Origin: Gammaproteobacteria bacterium
GTDB taxonomy: Bacteria > Pseudomonadota > Gammaproteobacteria > Eutrophobiales > Eutrophobiaceae
Assembly: GCA_009843675.1 (NCBI GenBank)
Contig: VYCZ01000095.1
Span: 1-6,079 of the forward strand
Direction of reading: 5' to 3'
Length of the DNA: 6,079 nt
A program made the translations under genes and the position numbers. Every line of letters begins with the position of its first letter. The stretch's first letter is position 1. Of this stretch, positions 6,061-6,079 are shown piece by piece. The notes beneath the pieces were generated by a model that saw only the letters and a program-made list of their open reading frames with translations, was not told the origin of the DNA and did not search any database.

Positions 6061-6079
6061 GGGATCACTCCCCAGGCTG

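Noticed and set aside
1..6079. CRISPR array, tRNA, rRNA, phage or toxin-antitoxin genes
   Set aside because: No regularly spaced repeat series, tRNA-like cloverleaf, rRNA segment or matching protein motif was seen. The only repeats are the two dispersed units.

Overview
This window is protein-dense bacterial DNA. By eye it is moderately GC-rich, with ordinary stop codons and short intergenic gaps. The gene types suggest a proteobacterium, and I lean towards an environmental gammaproteobacterium. No rRNA, tRNA or taxon-defining marker is present, so that placement is an inference with limited confidence.

Layout. Positions 1-3013 hold a plus-strand group of three genes. The first is a nitrilase-superfamily carbon-nitrogen hydrolase whose N-terminus lies before the window. 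The second is a phytoene-desaturase/PYROXD2-like FAD-dependent oxidoreductase that overlaps the first by 8 bp. The third is a small EthD-family protein. A palindromic repeat unit sits between the oxidoreductase and the EthD gene. Positions 3005-5910 hold a minus-strand group: an amidase-signature hydrolase, followed by a NUDIX plus metallo-beta-lactamase (MBL) reading frame joined to it by a GTGA stop/start overlap. The two groups converge, and the EthD and MBL stop codons overlap by 9 bp. A second copy of the repeat lies at 6007-6060, just upstream of the amidase.

The most notable observations are two. First, the 1476-nt NUDIX-MBL frame is interrupted only by a single in-frame TAG (4208-4210). 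Recognisable NUDIX sequence lies on both sides in the same frame, and no good restart site follows it. It is therefore a fusion gene broken by a nonsense mutation, a sequencing error, or a read-through case. Second, the two 53-54 bp repeat copies (REP-like, GGGGTCAGAGTAA arms) keep an inner stem by a compensatory base-pair swap and share a bulged C. This points to a structured mobile or regulatory element. Copy 1 overlaps the stop codon of the oxidoreductase.

How the genes may work together. Two unrelated amide/nitrile-type hydrolases, a flavin oxidoreductase, an EthD protein and a NUDIX-MBL protein look like accessory small-molecule metabolism, such as breakdown or modification of an amide, nitrile or CoA-linked compound. 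No substrate can be read from the sequence. I found no CRISPR array, phage gene, transposase gene or RNA gene.
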